A stretch of DNA of 64,000 nucleotides from Apteryx mantelli (Eukaryota; Chordata; Aves; Apterygiformes; Apterygidae). A program made the position numbers and the translations under genes. The notes beneath the pieces were generated by a model. The model was not told the DNA's origin. It did not search any database and saw only the letters and a list, made by a program, of their open reading frames with translations. The stretch covers positions 43,708,501 through 43,772,500 of the forward strand of contig NC_089980.1 in the NCBI RefSeq assembly GCF_036417845.1, written 5' to 3'. The first letter of the stretch is position 1. The number at the start of each line of letters is the position of its first letter. This document shows positions 25,082-36,839 of this stretch, piece after piece.

Positions 25082-28000
25082 GTCCTGGTCGCCCGTGTTT
25101 TCCTCATGCACAGTGGGATAATTTATCTTTGCAGTCAACATGCTAAGCAGTCAGGCTGGTGCTGTTCCTGAGACAACTACGTAGGAATGCATAAGCAGAA
25201 GTGGGCAGATCTGGAAGATGGGTCTAGGGGCAGCAAAGCATTTTCTGTGTCAACTTCTTGATTTAGCCCTGTCCAAATTAGCTTCCACTCTCGCAAAGAC
25301 AATACTGGCTTTTCTTCTGCCATCACACCAGTAAGGCAAAGAAACCCTTGTTATTCCCCAGAGGCCTCCAGGAGATGGTTCTTCTCCAGATAGCAGTAAG
25401 GCTCTTTGTCATCTGACTTCTATGGAGATGCAATTCCTGTGTCCAAGGACAAGGGACAACCAGAGTCCTAAAGAAACCTTAAAAAGGATATTATTCCTAA
25501 TCTTGCTAGATATAGCAACAGCATAAGTGGTGTGCCCTCGGGTCTGGGCTTGAGTCCACACACAGATGTGGGCCAGCTGGTGAGACCTTGCCCAGCTTGT
25601 GGTGAACTACAGACACTGACATTGCGTTGCTGGTCAGTGTGCTCTGAAGAGGATTGGCAATGTCAGACCCTTTCTTAATGGGTGGAGAGGACTTTTAGAA
25701 GAGAAACAAAGTTTATCTGTGAACACATATGGACAACAACATTAATTCTAATTCATTCCTTTAGTTATTTCAGTCCAAATCAAGACGATATGCTTGTGCT
25801 GACAAACTCTGTCCTAGTTTGACTGACACCGATCATTTTTATGCTTTTAGTTCTGTGTGTGCATAAGCGCTCATGACTAAATGTATCATTGAGACAGTGC
25901 TCACTTCTTACAATCTGGTGAAGGTCCCTCCTGTCAACTCTGAGCCATTTCAGTACTTGTACGAGAAGCTTGCACTGCCACTCTCAATACTAGGGGTATA
26001 AAATAAATCACTGTCTTGTCTAAATCATTTCACATTTTATAGAATTCAGTCTGGGCTCACTGTGTGGAATCTGAGGTGCAGTCCTGGGTTCTGGTGTGTT
26101 GTAGAAGAGAGAGTCAAACTGAAGATAGAGAGAAAGCATGACTGCAAACTAACTCTGCAGTGACTTCAGCCTTGGGACCTTTGGGCTTTTGGTGTTACAA
26201 CTTTCACCAGGAGTAAAGAAGCTAAAACAAAGTCTGAAAAAGAGAGAGAAAGAGACAGACAGCCTCACATTTATCCATGTGCAAGTTCCTTATATGAGCT
26301 CCAGTCAGTTTCTGAAAACACCCAGATTAGACTGTTAAGGCAAAGGGAGAAGGAAGAATGATGTGTGCCTTTGTTTTCATCCCAGCTCTTTCTAATGTGT
26401 GTTTGTAACGATATCTTATTTCTTATTCTTGGAAGCTTTTCCTCCTTGCCAAGTCCTTGCTGCTGCCTGCATCTCATACATAGCAAGGTCCTCATCACAT
26501 CAAGAATTCATAATCATCTAAAAATATTCAATAGGAATATAAAATATTTACATGTGAAAGACTGTCAGGCAGAATGAATCACTCATGTTACTTCATTGGA
26601 AATTGTTCACTTAGAGAGGGCATGAAATGTGCCAGGAGACAGCATTGTGTGCTCCTGAATGAGTACTGTGCGTATGGCGTGGATAAGGCCCCAGGTGGGC
26701 CTCACAGCTCCTGTCCTTGGCTGCTCTGTGGTGCGTGAGGGTGGCTGGGAGCCAGGTGTGTCTGTTCCAGGCCAGGGAAGGCTCCCGGTGACTTTGCATA
26801 GCTGGCCAACCCTTTCTCTGCCAAGTGCAAAGTAACGATACCAGACAGAAGGAGGCCAGGTGGCCAGGCTTGGTCCAGACATCTGACACAACCTGTATTT
26901 ATATCCCATATTCTCATCTTCTTGTAAGTGCCTTGCTAACTCTTTTTCAGCACGGGTGCAGTTACAGTATTCTCTATTTCCTTGCTGAATCTGGCCACGC
27001 ATTCACCTTTCTCCTGCATAATGAAGTCCCCACAGAGGCAGTCTCCAGTCTCAGACTCCTTTCTAAGCCCTCTTCATGCTCTGACTTTCTTGAACCAGCC
27101 CTTCTCTCCTTCAGACTCCTAGAGATGGTCAGTTGCATCGTCTTGTAAGTGCCCTCTCTTTCAATAAAACCAACTGGATGCTGCACAGTTGCCATGGTGT
27201 GAACTGGGAGGAATTCAATGACTTTGGCAAGTGACCTCAGGGGCATGTCTATGCTTCATAGTGCATTGCTGTGATGGAGCGCCGAGTGAGCCCAACAACA
27301 GGGTGCTGCGTGAAAATATTAGCTCAGGTCTCGGAAGTTGTATAGCAATACTAGCATGGTGCTCCCAGCAGACCAGCTCCAGACTGGAGCCAGCACAGTG
27401 CAGCTCCCATGCCTTCAACACTGGAGCTGAGACATGCAGTGCAAGCCTGAAAATTTCTGCACAAGCTGCACTGCGTGATGTAGATATGCTCTCTAGTGCA
27501 AGTGGGAGCAGAACGTGCCCTGCATTTTTAAGTATGATGCCTAGGACCTGGCCATGTGCATTATCAGAGCAATGAAGAAGGCAATTAGAATTTCCCTACT
27601 GAGCACACCTGGTTAATGTTTGTCACTGGCCAGCCAAGGCCCTTTTATAAATGCAATGCATAGAATTAAATGTCAGGAACCCAACTGCTAATCAAAATTC
27701 TGACTGGATCATGCCTGGGAGAGTTGTCCTGGCCATTTTATGTAGTGATATGATAATTCTCTGAAGCTAAGGGATTTCTGAATGCCTCTTTGGAGGAATC
27801 CATCTAGCCTAGGTCTATACTAGTACATATTACTAGTGAAGCAATAACAGGAAGGAAGTCAGATAAGAAAGGGTGTCTGGTAATTGCTGCTGGTTGTTAG
27901 AATGATTTATAAATACAAGATTTCATAATGAAGATAAAATGCATCCTTGTAAACTGGCCATCCCTAGTATAGTTTCTGCTCCCATTCCCATCCACATACT

Positions 28001-28390
28001 AAATAGCAACAGCCTTCAGAGCACTTCTCTCACAAGGCATAAGCAGCTCCAGTTTTCTTCTGTTTGTTGATTTAACTTTGACACAAGGGGTGAACCCATA
28101 CTGGAAAAAATACCATTGTATTACAATATTGGGACAATGAATCCTGTGTTCTGGCAGTATGCGTGGGGGGAAGAGGCTAAAAGGAGATCTAAATTCCAAG
28201 AAATCCATACAGTGGAGGATTTATTTAGGACTTTTATGTTCCTGGGATGAGCTCAATGGGCACAGGGCTCTTCTTGGCCTACTTCATTGGTGTGAGATCA
28301 CCATCCCATTACTTGGACAAAGACTCATTGATAGTTAAGTTTTACTGAACCTGTCCCTGGAAAGGACTTGAGGGATTGGGCTAGAAGGTA
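25082..28390. other. Gene-free stretch
   Basis: No supported gene or RNA. The minus-strand open frame of 131 codons at 26607-27002 has no recognisable domain and is overlapped by two other open frames on the same strand, typical of chance. Confidence 0.55.
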
Positions 28391-28399
28391 GGGAGGAAT

Positions 28400-28500
28400 G
28401 TAGACTCATCTCAACCACTATGATCTTGGACAAGTCACTTAGTCTCTCAGCCTCAATTATCTTTCTTTAAAACAAAGGCAACATTGCAGTGATGAATTCT
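28400..28500 (+). mobile_element. MIR-type (CORE-SINE) relic
   Basis: CTATGATCTTGGACAAGTCACTTAGTCTCTCAGCCTCAATTATCTTTCTTTAAAAC is a clear match to the MIR core (TGTGACCTTGGGCAAGTCACTTAACCTCTCTGAGCCTCAGTTTCCTCATCTGTAAAAT). + orientation. Confidence 0.75.
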
Positions 28501-28758
28501 CAGGGTGCTCAGCTGGTAAAAAGATGACAGTTGTTGAAAAGTCTCCAAACAATGCCAGTAGTGTGTTGGCATTAGAACTAGGAAAAGAACATTTTCTGAT
28601 CTGAAGTCTCCTTCCAGAAGGCATCTGTGAGGAAAAGGATTGGCCCACAAAAATTTCTAGTTGACATTTTCTCAGTACCTTCCTTGCTGATTCCAAATTC
28701 TCCTATCACCCCTTCTCTAATGAACTCTTGGAGCCTGGAAGATGCACGCACGTATCTG

Positions 28759-28760
28759 CA

Positions 28761-28798
<38 letters not shown>
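28759..28798 (+). repeat. (CA)n microsatellite with CG interruptions
   Basis: About twenty alternating CA units interrupted by a CGCGCG segment near the centre; probably polymorphic. Alternating purine-pyrimidine sequence with CG is Z-DNA prone. Confidence 0.95.
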
Positions 28799-28924
28799 GG
28801 TTTTTCCACCACTTCAGCATGGAAGAAACTGCAAGGATCAGAACGGTGCAGCAAAATGGAAAAGACCTAGAGATTTGTATTTAAGAGCAGAGGGGGAAAA
28901 AAAAATCACTCAAGAATATTTTAT

Positions 28925-28975
28925 AGAGAACAACCCTGTGTTGACAGAGGGATGAACTAGGTGACCTAATAAAAA
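28925..28975 (+). mobile_element. Possible CR1 3' fragment
   Basis: GACAGAGGGATGAACTAGGTGACCTAAT resembles the CR1 3' signature GGGGATGGACTAGATGACCTCTTG. The match is short, so it may be coincidence. Confidence 0.3.
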
Positions 28976-29769
28976 CTGTTGTTAAAGATTTTTCCACATC
29001 TGTCACATAATAGAGGCCTTCAGTCTCCAGAGCTGTCAATCCAACACTTTTTGCTGGCAGAAGTGTTCACTCAAAAATAATCTTCATGAAAGAAGAGAAG
29101 CTCAGTTAACTGCTTGCCTGGGGCAAACAGAATGCAGCCAGGAGGCTTGCTTGGCAAATAATTATAAATGCACTTTTAGCTGCCCAGGTGCAGGAAGCAC
29201 AGCTTAGGCTTATATTCATTAACACCATTAAAATTTCCGTTTCAGCTGTCTTTCTGGCATTGACAGTGCTCGCAAAATTGTGACCAGGTTAAGTCAAAAT
29301 TGGCAGTGAGCCTCACACTGGGCACCATGAGTTGAATTGCTTAAAAGAGCCAAGAAAACACTGACAGAAATGTTAAATCATTCAGCGGTACCTCTGTGCA
29401 TGTTAGATGACAGGAAGGGTAACCTTGCAGGTAGGAAAAAAAGGAGGAGAATAAGGTTCAAGAACACAGAAAATGCCATGTCTGATAATGGCCAGTTATC
29501 CATTTGTTCAGTATTTTGTCTTTAATACTGGTGAGTCCCAGTAGCTACAGAGGAAGGTGTGCAGGATCTCAAGCTGAACAGTTAAGAACAACCAACTCTT
29601 AGGGAAATACCTTTCCTAGCACCCTCATTAGTGATTGGCTTACATGCTATAGCGTGAAGCTTTTATATTCGTCATTTGTATCTTAACTATTTCTATTGTA
29701 AATTTGGAGAATTTCAATATCCACAAGTATCTCACCTTTATTTTGAATCCTTCCGTACCCTAAGCCTCA

Positions 29770-31050
29770 AAGATATCTTGTAGCAATGAGTTCTGCAGAT
29801 GAATGATGATGTATGAGGAAAAATATTCCCTTTGATGTGTTTGTATATACACTGTCTCTCACTTTGATGAGATGTCCCTTTGGTCTTGGAGTATGAAAGA
29901 CAAGGTAAGTAGGAACATTCAGTCTACTCTTCTACATAATTTATTCTAACTATTTTGCATGCCTATTTTAGCCATATGATTTCTAAAATAAATACACCTG
30001 CTGTTTAATTCCCTTCATACATGGAAGTCAAGCTATGCCTTGAAATAATTCTGCTGACTATTTCTGGTCACCTCCTATTTCTGCTGTAATTTTCTTTGAA
30101 GACAGAACTGAACACAGCATTCCAGACATAACACACTTGCATACTGATCTTGCACAATTTTTAGTAAGAAATCCCACCCTAGCCCTGGGCATGCCCTGGT
30201 CGAGAGCACTGTTTGACCACAGGTAAGTGCGGTGGGTGCTACAAGGACAGACGGTGCAGCCTGCAGGACATCAAATCTTTCTTTGAGTGGGTAAGCACAT
30301 TTCAAACCTGGCAACACATATGGATAGTTTAAATGAATCTTTCCAATATGCTTGTTAGCAAGAAACTTTACACTGTTTTTTACCTGTTTCCCTAGCATGG
30401 TTGATCCCTCACAGTTTTCTCTAGCTTTGACATAAAGAATACTTCGCCATCTGCAAATATTGCCACCTCACTGACTACTCCCCTTTATTGGATTGATCAT
30501 TAGTCTACACACCAACATAGATATCTTTCTAGGAGCCGAATGCATGCTGCTACTAGTATTTTGCCCTGTTGGAAATGGTGAAGTAAACACTGAATTGCAT
30601 TTTTTTCAGTCCCTTAGCCAGTTTCTGTCTGGCTGCAGTTCTGCAGTTCTGTTTGCCATGGCAGTGTTCTCATTTCCGTGATATCTGATTGCCCATCCTC
30701 TTGTTTGGGTCCCATTGAGAATGTTTTGAAAGCCCAAGTGAAAAGAGGCAGACGATTTTCATTTTTCCTGTATTTGCTGACACACTCGAACAGTGCTAAT
30801 GGACTGAAGTCCCTCCCTTCCTGAGTCCCTCTTATATCTGTAACTTTCAGGTATTTTGTCATTCCAGTCTTCTTTTTATTGCAGGAAAGAAATGTGCCTT
30901 GCTTTGCTTTCCCAAGCACCTATTTCAGAACGGTGCTACGTTTGCTGCCCTCTGCTCCTCCAACTCAGAGCTGGTATCAGCGAGGCTGCAGACTTTCTGT
31001 AGCATCTTGCAACTTCATTCTTAAATTCCTTCAGACCGTCAGGCTTTGTT
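29770..31050 (-). mobile_element. Ancient CR1-like LINE fragment (pol region), antisense to the + strand
   Basis: Blocks along this span match, in order, the antisense strand of amniote CR1-like elements. These are: a TAGCAATGAGTTCTGCAG...TGAGGAAAAATATTCCCTTTGATG block at 29780-29860 and CCCTTTGGTCTTGGAGTATGAAA at 29876; AACACAGCATTCCAGACATAAC near 30110; ATCTGCAAATATTGCCACCTCACTGACTACTCCCC at 30450-30485; TTGAGAATGTTTTGAAAGCCCAAGT at 30715; and GCATCTTGCAACTTCATTCTTAAATTCCTTCAGACCGTCAGG at 31002-31042. It is badly decayed: no open frame of useful length survives. It is interrupted or bounded at its right end by a MIR-type relic. Confidence 0.65.
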
Positions 31051-31265
31051 CCTGTCATAGATATACTGTGTGACTTCTGTCAAGCTGCTTAACTACTTTG
31101 TGTTACTGTTTCCCCTCCTTCCCTTTGTACAAAAAAGTAAGAGTAGTTATCTCCCTTGCAGTGGGCTGGAAAAACTTAATTCGTTCATATTTGTAAAGTC
31201 CTCTGAGTCCGTCAGAGGGAAGTTGCTACAAAAATACAAAGTATTATTACTGAAGAACTTAAATA
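31050..31265 (+). mobile_element. MIR-type (CORE-SINE) relic, nearly full length
   Basis: ATACTGTGTGACTTCTGTCAAGCTGCTTAACTACTTTGTGTTACTGTTTCCCC fits the MIR core. The 3' part ATTCGTTCATATTTGTAAAGTCCTCTGAGTCCGTCAGAGGGAAGTTGCTACAAAAATACAAAGTATTATTA fits the amniote MIR tail (TTTGTAAAGTGCTTTGAGATCCTC..GAAAGGTGCTATAGAAATACAAAGTATTATTA). The element abuts the CR1-like relic, which is why an insertion into that relic is suspected. Confidence 0.75.
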
Positions 31266-33065
31266 GTGTTTCTAAATATATTTATTTTAGAAAATGTCGG
31301 TTTACCTTAAAAAATGCTTCTGTGATCAGCCCTGTTTCTAATGTATTCACATGATACTACACACAGGAAAGAATTGCATCTCTTTGGATGGATGCTCTAG
31401 ATTAATTGTTTTATCCTATGTTTTCCCTGCAAACATCCCTTACATATTAATATATAATAATGGAAGGATTATGCTACCAGGCCAACTGCAACCTTTGGTT
31501 TCAATTTTTTTCGTGTAATCTCCCCTTTTTTACCATTTCATATTTTATGCTTTTCCTTTCCTCTTTTGTCCTTTTTTGCTTGCCGAATAGGTTGTGTTTT
31601 TCCCCAAAAAATTTCTGATGAAGTTGAAACTAGGATATGATTTTGCTTTTGTTGATGCCTATGTTTCACAGCAACCTCCCTGACAGTGCCCCAGCTCTGG
31701 CAACAGGGCTTACCCTACCACTGCACACACTGGTTCTCCCACACAAATTATGCTAGACCCAGACAGCCTCCTTCCCCCCAGCATCTCCTGCTCACATTTT
31801 CCTTTTGTTCCTCTGTTCATAACTGCACGTTCCACTAATCCCTCCTTTATATTAATGCATTGCCAGACAGCTACCTTTTGACCCAAGTAGTAATTTCTTT
31901 TCTGTTGTCATCTCCACCTCTCTGATAATTGCTGTAGCTTTTTTTTCTTAAAACTTCTTACTATCTAGTAGAGATACTGATGGTTGTCAGGTCATATTCC
32001 TGAACAGATATTGCTCATTAACCAGATGAATGGGCCTGTTGCCATTCTCTGAGCCTCAGACAGATGTCCAGTCAGGATAGATGATTTTCCCATCCAGCTC
32101 CACCTATCTCTGGGGCTTCATCCAGGAGCCATTTATCAGCTGATGGCTCTTAAAATTGGAATATCATAGGCTCACTTGCCCTGAAGTCTACCCACTCTGT
32201 CTGGGCTATCCCCCCAGCAGGACATCTGGCTATCAATGCAGTTTAAATGCGTTTAACTGGAATTAGCAAACTGTATCAGCATTGCTTCAACATACAGCAT
32301 TGCTGCTGAAACCAGACAGTTTTTTTACGAAGCTCGTTCCACCCACCCTTGACTCACCACCACTCAGCAAGTCCACCTTGCTCTACTGCTCTGTGGCAGC
32401 TCCCCAGACCACGCATTTCTTAGTGCTTCCCTTTCATGAGAGGGGTGGATGTATCCTCTACAGTTTGTCCTTTGAGGGTTTGCTGATGTTCTCAGGTGGT
32501 CTGGTAGACAGCTGAGAACATGGCTGCAGAGAGACCCTCTGCTCCAGCGATGACTCTGTCAAGTGCTCTCCTGTTCACATGGAGCCGAGCAACATAATCC
32601 TAAGGCACTCACTAGCATTAGCTCAGCAGTTTCCTTTTATAACTTTTTGTGGTAACTCAGTAATTGATGTCATCATCTGAGCTCCTTGAGGAGATGTTTT
32701 CTGATTCATCTATCCCTCTTGCAAGTAGGAGAGATGGGACTAGGAAAAGCCAGGTGCCTACAGCACCAAGAGGCAATTTGTAAACTGTGGATATTTTGTC
32801 TGTTTACTTGAAAGCACAAAATTTGTCACTTGTGTGAGTAATTTACTGCTAATTATGAGCTTACAATCTGCAGATAGGAAAATCAGAGCAAATGCATTTT
32901 CAGAGGAAAAGGAAAATTATTCCAAGTACCATATAATTATGCACTTAACTGAGACTTGCTCCTGAGCCTTTCTAGAACAGTGCTTTAGCTTTTCAGCTGG
33001 AGCAAGTTTACATACAATTGCACCAGCATGTACATGGGAAGGGAGGGGAACATATGCTGGAGAGG
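31266..33065. other. Gene-free stretch
   Basis: No supported gene. T-rich sequence at 31500-31620 could be a further decayed part of the CR1-like relic at 29.77-31.05 kb but the match is too poor to claim. Confidence 0.5.
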
Positions 33066-33082
33066 AAAAAAAAAAAAAAAAA
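33066..33082 (+). repeat. A17 homopolymer
   Basis: Seventeen A bases in a purine-rich context (AGAGG before, GGAAAAAG after). Confidence 0.95.
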
Positions 33083-33800
33083 GGAAAAAGAACAGGAGAC
33101 TAACATCAGGAAGAAGAGGCTAAAACAAAGGTACTAAACAGTTGAAATTTCCTTGTCAAAGCTCAGAATAGCTGTAACTATAGGCTGAGACTGTGCACTA
33201 CTTACACATCTCTGTTGGGCGTCCTGCTCCTGACTTGCAACCCTTTTGTCTTTTGCTATTCCAGCCCTGAACTCCTCACACACAGCTCTCCTCCTCTGCT
33301 GACCCCCACCATAGCCTGCTTCTTCCCATCCTAAGACTCATGACTGCACTGTGCTAAACTCAGCCCCACATGTCATATGTAGTAGGTGAGCACAAACAAT
33401 AGAAGGAAAACCTCATTTTCATTGCTGACCTGATGTAGTTTTGGATCAGGGTCACCAGAGCTTCCAGAGCAGCCTGCTAAGCTCTTGCAGCATACAGTTG
33501 TGCACCCAGCAGCCAGGAGAAGGGTTTTGCTCCTGTAACATGCTACAGTTTCATTTTGTCTCTCCCTTGCAAAAAAAGTGAAAAAACAAAATACTTTAGT
33601 GGATTAAATCATACAATTACTGAGTTAAGAACATAAGGGCAAAGAAATGAGACCCAGCAAGAAAACAGAGGTTGTCAGCTGAGATTTGAAAGGGGATGAA
33701 GAGTCAGTGAGGCAGGGAGCTACAGGAAGGAAAATGTTAAATACTTAATTGAATTTGCATAAGTGATTCCTTAATGATAAACTAGGGATAGGCGAAGAAG

Positions 33801-33850
33801 AGAAATTAGAGCTGGAAAAGACTTATTAGGTCATCTAGCCTATAAAGTAA
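33801..33850 (-). mobile_element. CR1 3'-end relic, antisense
   Basis: AATTAGAGCTGGAAAAGACTTATTAGGTCATCTAGCC is the reverse complement of the CR1 3' terminal signature (GGACTAGATGACCTCTTGAGGTCCCTTCCAGCTCTA). Only the end of the element is recognisable. Confidence 0.65.
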
Positions 33851-35810
33851 TTGAGATAAAATAACACTGTGTCTCCTGCTCCTTTACACCTCCTCTCTCA
33901 CCTCTCTCATTTATTCTTGCTCCCTCTCCCTTTCATATGCACACAAGCTCCCTCCATCTCTCACTTGCATCTCAAACTCATAGCAAATATTTTCAAAAGT
34001 GTTTATTCTTTGTAGTTTTTCTTTGAATGGAGAGAATAGGGTGCAGAATTAATTAGCACCCTTGGAGATGGATGTTCTTTGTTTGTTGCTGCTACAGACA
34101 GAGCAGAGGCAACGTGCATTCGTATTCCCTTCGCTGTCTCTTCCTCTGGCTGCAAAACAACCATCTCTAGAGGTGGAACGCGAGTGGGCCACTGAGACTG
34201 AGCTCAGCCCTTAGGCTTTCTGCTGAGATCCCTAGCTTGGCAGACACTTCAGTGCCAAACATGGCTTTTATTTTCACTATGAAGACATTTATCTACCTGG
34301 AAATGGGCAGGCACCCCAGCCAAAATCATTAGGCACAGGCCTCTAAGCCATAAAATGATCAGGATTAAGACTTCCTGCTGAGTCAGTCACAGGGATGGTT
34401 TCTGGGCACCAGAGCTCAGAGCTCAGCTATTACGGAGTGACCAGCATGCCAAGACCTGCACCCAGCAGCTCCAGCAGCTTGGAGAAATCTGGTTAACTTT
34501 TGCATCTCTTTTTTTCTAGGAGCCTGTGGGAGAGACTTATTCCAGTTCTTCTGGACATCTGTCGTGAGTCAGAGTGTGTCTGGGAGTCTCTGAGGCTGTG
34601 GAGAAGTACACATATGTTTGGACCCTTAGCAGATTCTACAGGGATTTTTTTCTTTTACCTGTGACAATAACCAGCCCTGAGATAAAGCTTCATCTGTCAT
34701 GTTTCATTGCAGAAATATGAATGGATTAGGCAGTTCTTCTCCTTCCCACTCCTCACAAGGATCGTTTGGATCAATGCCAGCACCACTAGAGACAGGCTAA
34801 CACAATAAACCAATTTTTCATGAATAATGGTCTGAATTTTTTAATGATTCTGCTTCGTCCATGTTAACCCTGTCTTTGCCCTCTTCTTTCTGTCCATGCA
34901 GGATGAACTGGGTGAGCTGACAGGTCTACTTGTGGAACCAGAGATCTTAAGCAATTACTGCAGGAGAATGAGGAGAAGTTAAGTTTAGATTCACAGCAAG
35001 AAGTATTTAAAGAGCCCGTTTGAGATCAGAAACCCACTGGGAGCTGACATCCCCATTGAAATCTGCTTCCATATTGCGCAGTGACTATTTGCAAGAAATT
35101 GGCCACTGAAGGAGAACTGCACACCAGATTTATTCCAGTAACTTCAAACTCTAAGTGCATTTGTGAAAAGAACAATCTGCCCATTAAAGGCCTGAAAGAA
35201 AGGTGAAATTAATCAAATGAGTGATTGAGTATGAATAATTCTCCCAGTCCTTCAAATCACCAAATGCAGTGCAAGTCCCTTCTAACCCAACCTCTTTGTC
35301 AAATCTTCTCCCCTTTAAAAAGCTGTTGTATTATTTGCCTAAATTATTCATGTGCTGAAATAAACGTGTTGGTTATGGACTTGTCCCATCTCCCTTTCCT
35401 TCAGCTGAAAATATTATTTAAATTAAAGGTGGCAGTTATATAATTTAATCTTTGTCTTCCATTATTGATGAATTTTAACATGAAATATGTAGGCATTTCC
35501 CCTATTCTGCCTTATGGAGTATTGGCCATAATTATGTCAGAATTTTTTTTCTCCTTTTCTGAAGAAGTATTTATTAGCAACTGCCCTCTGTGGTGCTGAC
35601 AGAGGATATTTAAATGGAAGAGTAATTTATGCCTCCTTATTTTTAGCCTTTTGTAGGCCATTTTCAAAAATGTATCTTTCCAGTTCCTTATGGCCTATTG
35701 GCTTGAATCCTACAGTTTTTTCTGGGGTGAGAGATCTCTATCCCTGCAAGCAATTCTGATAAAATCAACAGACACTGTAGCGAACCTTTCCTGAGTTTTC
35801 TTATGAATTT
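33851..35810. other. Gene-free stretch with possible conserved segment at 35.0-35.25 kb
   Basis: No gene supported. The segment 35030-35240 has balanced composition, no repeat signature and TAATCAAATGAGTGATTGA-type words that suggest homeodomain/PBX sites; this is a guess from motif content. Confidence 0.35.
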
Positions 35811-35814
35811 TCTC

Positions 35815-35945
35815 ACCTGGCAGATGATTATAGTTCTGGGTTTACATATGTGGAAATGGAGGCACAGTGTGGGGAAATGATTTGCCCAGTTGCAAAGGAA
35901 TTGCTGACAGCAGCACCCTAGGTTTCTGATCAGCAGTTCCTTCTC
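35815..35945 (-). mobile_element. MIR-type (CORE-SINE) relic
   Basis: TTACATATGTGGAAATGGAGGCACAGTGTGGGGAAATGATTTGCCCAGTTGCA is the reverse complement of the MIR core (TTACAGATGGGGAAACTGAGGCACAGAGAGGTTAAGTGACTTGCCCAAGGTCA). Minus orientation. Confidence 0.7.
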
Positions 35946-36144
35946 TTCCTGTGAAATTATGCTCCTTTTCAAAGCTGCCAGCTCCCCCAGGACCCAGAGC
36001 TGCCCGCACTGGTTGCCCCTTACACCCACGGCTCTCCTGTGCCAGGAGCTCCAGAGCTGTCACTGTCTCTTTCCCCTGCTTTCTGGTGTGATTATTCTCA
36101 CTCCTGTTTGCACACACAGATGGAGCTCAATGGATTCCTAATAG

Positions 36145-36200
36145 CATCCTTTACTTAATTAACATGCAATTAGCTTAATGAATATTTTAACCTCATTATG
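36145..36200. promoter_or_regulatory. Homeodomain/POU-like motif cluster
   Basis: TTAATTAA (36155-36162) is followed by ATGCAATTAG (36164-36173) and TTAATGAATA. Clustered TAAT cores and an octamer-like word are common in developmental enhancers, but AT-rich DNA gives them by chance as well. Confidence 0.25.
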
Positions 36201-36691
36201 TAGTTACTCATCTTTATCTGTTGTGGGTAAGTCTAGTGCCCAGCTCTGGCCTGTTGTAAAGACAAACCAAATTAGTCTGGTTTTTCAATTATGTTTGAGG
36301 GGCCTGTTTACACAGTTCCTTCTCCCTCCCTTTATTTGGTACGTTTATGATGGAGGAGCTGGGGTGTATGGAGACAGAACATGTTTTTTTCTTTATCTTC
36401 CCCTGAAGAAGAAATTTCTTGACTTGGGAAGTAGGCAAGAGGGTGGTGATGTTAAATTCTTGTATGTGGCTGGTTGGTGTGTCCTGCTCACTAAGTCAGG
36501 ATGAACCTTATTGCTCTGAGGGACAGGATTTCAACAAAACCCTGGCAGGGACATGTCCCAGCTGTGGGTCTCTCCCATTTCTATCCTGCCATATGAGCTG
36601 GTGCTGTGGTATATATGTCACTGTACTTCTCCATCATGCTCTTCAAGTTTAAGGTTTGTATCACAGCAGAAGCAATATCTAATCTTTGCAG

Positions 36692-36839
36692 GCATGGGAG
36701 TGAGGTCCTGCAAGCCATGAACCAGTATGTGGAAAACTCTTCTAAGAAAGCAGCATCTGAAGCAGGCAAGCACACCATGGTCCTTCATGCCCACACAAGG
36801 GAGGAGGTGGACTCTTGCCTGGAGTATTGTGACGAGGAA
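36692..36839 (+). other. Weak candidate exon
   Basis: AATCTTTGCAG ends at 36691 as a fair acceptor. The following 148 bases are open in one frame reading HGSEVLQAMNQYVENSSKKA and on to DSCLEYCDEE, a balanced protein-like composition, then GAA|GTAAGG at 36840 is a good donor. Entry phase and exit phase are 2 and 0. No family is recognised. It could be a coding or lncRNA exon, a pseudo-exon or a processed pseudogene scrap. Confidence 0.25.

Noticed and set aside
27815-27838. Pair of ACTAGT hexamers with a short spacer
   Set aside because: Each hexamer is itself palindromic and the surrounding sequence shows no dyad or repeat; likely chance.
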